A program made the position numbers and the translations under genes. The notes beneath the pieces were generated by a model, which saw only the letters and a program-made list of their open reading frames with translations, did no database searches and was not told the DNA's origin. This document shows positions 6,209 through 7,212 of a DNA stretch of 7,212 nt, piece by piece. The first letter of the stretch is position 1; each line of letters opens with the position of its first letter. This stretch comes from Fidelibacterota bacterium UBA6531 (GTDB lineage: Bacteria > Fidelibacterota > Marinisomatia > Marinisomatales > TCS55). Location of the stretch: assembly GCA_002436185.1 (NCBI GenBank), contig DJKX01000026.1, positions 1 to 7,212 of the forward strand, given 5' to 3'.

Positions 6209-7212
6209 ATGACGAATAAAGTATTTACACCACCCCCGGAATTTTCTGATCAAGCCCACATCAAAAACATGGACCAATTCAAGGAAATTTATGACCGTTC
6301 CACCCAAGATAAAGATGCCTTCTGGGCGGACATTGCCGAACGCATAACTTGGTTCAAAAAATGGGATAAAGTCAGTGATGTTGATTTTACAAAAGCGAAA
6401 ATAAAATGGTTTGAAGGCGGTAAGCTCAATGTGAGCTACAATTGCCTGGACCGCCATGTGGAAGCCGGTAAAGGCGATCGTACTGCCCTCATCTGGGAAG
6501 GAAATAATCCGGAAGAAGATAAACACTTTACCTATCAGCAGCTGTTGGATGAAGTTCAGAAATTTGCCAATGTGCTGAAAAACATCGGCGTGGAAAAGGG
6601 CGATCGAGTCTGCATGTACATGCAGATGGTTCCCCAACTTCCCATAGCCATGCTGGCCTGTGCCCGCATCGGTGCCGTCCATTCTATCGTTTTCGGCGCT
6701 TTCAGCGCCGATTCCCTCCGCGATCGTATTAACGATTCAGAATGTAAGGTTCTGATTACGCAGGATACCGGTGTCCGGGGAACAAAGCAGACGATTCCCA
6801 TGAAAAGCAATGTAGATAAAGCTGTTGCTCAAACGCCGTCTATTGAACATGTTATCGTGGTTCAGCGTACGGGAGAGTCTGTAGAAATGAATGATGAACG
6901 AGATCTCTGGTGGCAGGAGGAAATGGCCAAAGCCGATCCTGAATGTCCACCGGAAGAAATGGATGCGGAAGATCCATTATTTATTTTATATACATCAGGT
7001 TCCACCGGCAAGCCCAAAGGCGTGCTCCACACCACAGGCGGTTATTTGGTCTACACATCGTACACTCATGAACTCATTTTTGATTATCATGAAAATGATA
7101 TTTATTGGTGCACGGCGGATATCGGCTGGATTACCGGCCATTCCTATATTGTATATGGACCCTTGGCCAACTGCGCTACGTCGGTCATGTTTGAAGGTGT
7201 ACCCAATTATCC
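6209..7212 (+). CDS. acs: Acetyl-CoA synthetase (AMP-forming), N-terminal half; 3' end beyond the window
   Basis: Acs makes acetyl-CoA from acetate, ATP and CoA through an acetyl-AMP intermediate in the cytosol, allowing acetate use or recovery. The 334 visible residues are about half the usual 630-660. The N-terminal Acs domain spans about 21-83 ('FWADIAERITWFKKWD', then 'KWFEGGKLNVSYNCLDRH'). The AMP-binding domain follows, with 'GDRVCMYMQMVPQLP', 'CARIGAVHSIVFGAFS' (151-166), 'TQDTGVRGTK' with Arg190 near the position of a CoA-contacting Arg in the Salmonella enzyme, the P-loop YTSGSTGKPKG at 261-271, and 'ADIGWITGHSYIVYGPLA' (303-320). The frame is open to the window end. ATG 6209 has GGAG eight bases upstream. 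The acetate-pocket Trp and the regulatory acetylated Lys lie past the edge, so specificity for acetate over propionate rests on overall similarity. It is GC-richer than the left part of the window and probably co-transcribed with the DUF3228 gene. Confidence 0.95.
   Translation, partial: MTNKVFTPPPEFSDQAHIKNMDQFKEIYDRSTQDKDAFWADIAERITWFKKWDKVSDVDFTKAKIKWFEGGKLNVSYNCLDRHVEAGKGDRTALIWEGNNPEEDKHFTYQQLLDEVQKFANVLKNIGVEKGDRVCMYMQMVPQLPIAMLACARIGAVHSIVFGAFSADSLRDRINDSECKVLITQDTGVRGTKQTIPMKSNVDKAVAQTPSIEHVIVVQRTGESVEMNDERDLWWQEEMAKADPECPPEEMDAEDPLFILYTSGSTGKPKGVLHTTGGYLVYTSYTHELIFDYHENDIYWCTADIGWITGHSYIVYGPLANCATSVMFEGVPNY

Noticed and set aside
6474..6727. GCGATCG motif seen three times in acs, recalling the cyanobacterial HIP1 octamer
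   Set aside because: All three encode Gly/Arg-Asp-Arg in frame, only the seven-base core is shared, and the motif is not seen elsewhere in the window.
6185..6810. Long minus-strand open frames opposite acs
   Set aside because: They are antisense shadows of the acs coding frame, which is supported by clear Acs motifs; their translations show no family features.

Overview
The window looks like a chromosomal core or near-core segment of a Gram-negative, diderm bacterium. The best guess from sequence style is the FCB group, perhaps Candidatus Marinimicrobia/SAR406 (Neomarinimicrobiota) or a relative. The clues are a TonB-dependent receptor whose N-terminal carboxypeptidase-like domain runs into an Ala-rich hinge and a 'LEVIANR' plug lead-in, an AT-rich genome with AAGGAG/GGAG ribosome binding sites, and a tRNA gene without an encoded CCA end. 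This placement is inference; no rRNA or universal marker gene is present.

Layout, left to right. (1) The 3' part of an AT-rich gene (+) ends at 651 and codes for a probable outer-membrane beta-barrel C-terminal domain behind a Glu/Val-rich linker. (2) A bidirectional terminator hairpin separates it from the convergent TonB-dependent receptor gene (-, 3403 to 707). (3) Upstream of the receptor, on the same strand, lies a tRNA-Val(CAC) gene (3662 to 3589). (4) Divergent from the tRNA is an ABC-type permease of the FetB/UPF0014 family (+, 3798-4523) with no ATPase partner beside it. (5) Convergent with it is gpmA (-, 5381 to 4635), a cofactor-dependent phosphoglycerate mutase. (6) A 218-base divergent intergenic region (5382-5599) carries a candidate promoter for each direction and two dyad symmetries. 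(7) To the right, a DUF3228 protein (+, 5600-6160) is followed after 48 bases by acs, acetyl-CoA synthetase (+, 6209 to beyond the window edge).

Functional reading. The right half is central carbon metabolism: GpmA in lower glycolysis/gluconeogenesis, and Acs in acetate activation, with an uncharacterised DUF3228 gene leading what looks like the acs transcription unit. The left half is envelope and transport: an outer-membrane active-transport receptor of unknown substrate, an unidentified barrel protein, and an orphan inner-membrane permease whose family includes iron/metal exporters. I see no mobile element, CRISPR array, toxin-antitoxin module or clear new defence system. The most useful open question is the DUF3228-acs linkage and its control region. 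No gene-free stretch exceeds 300 bases.
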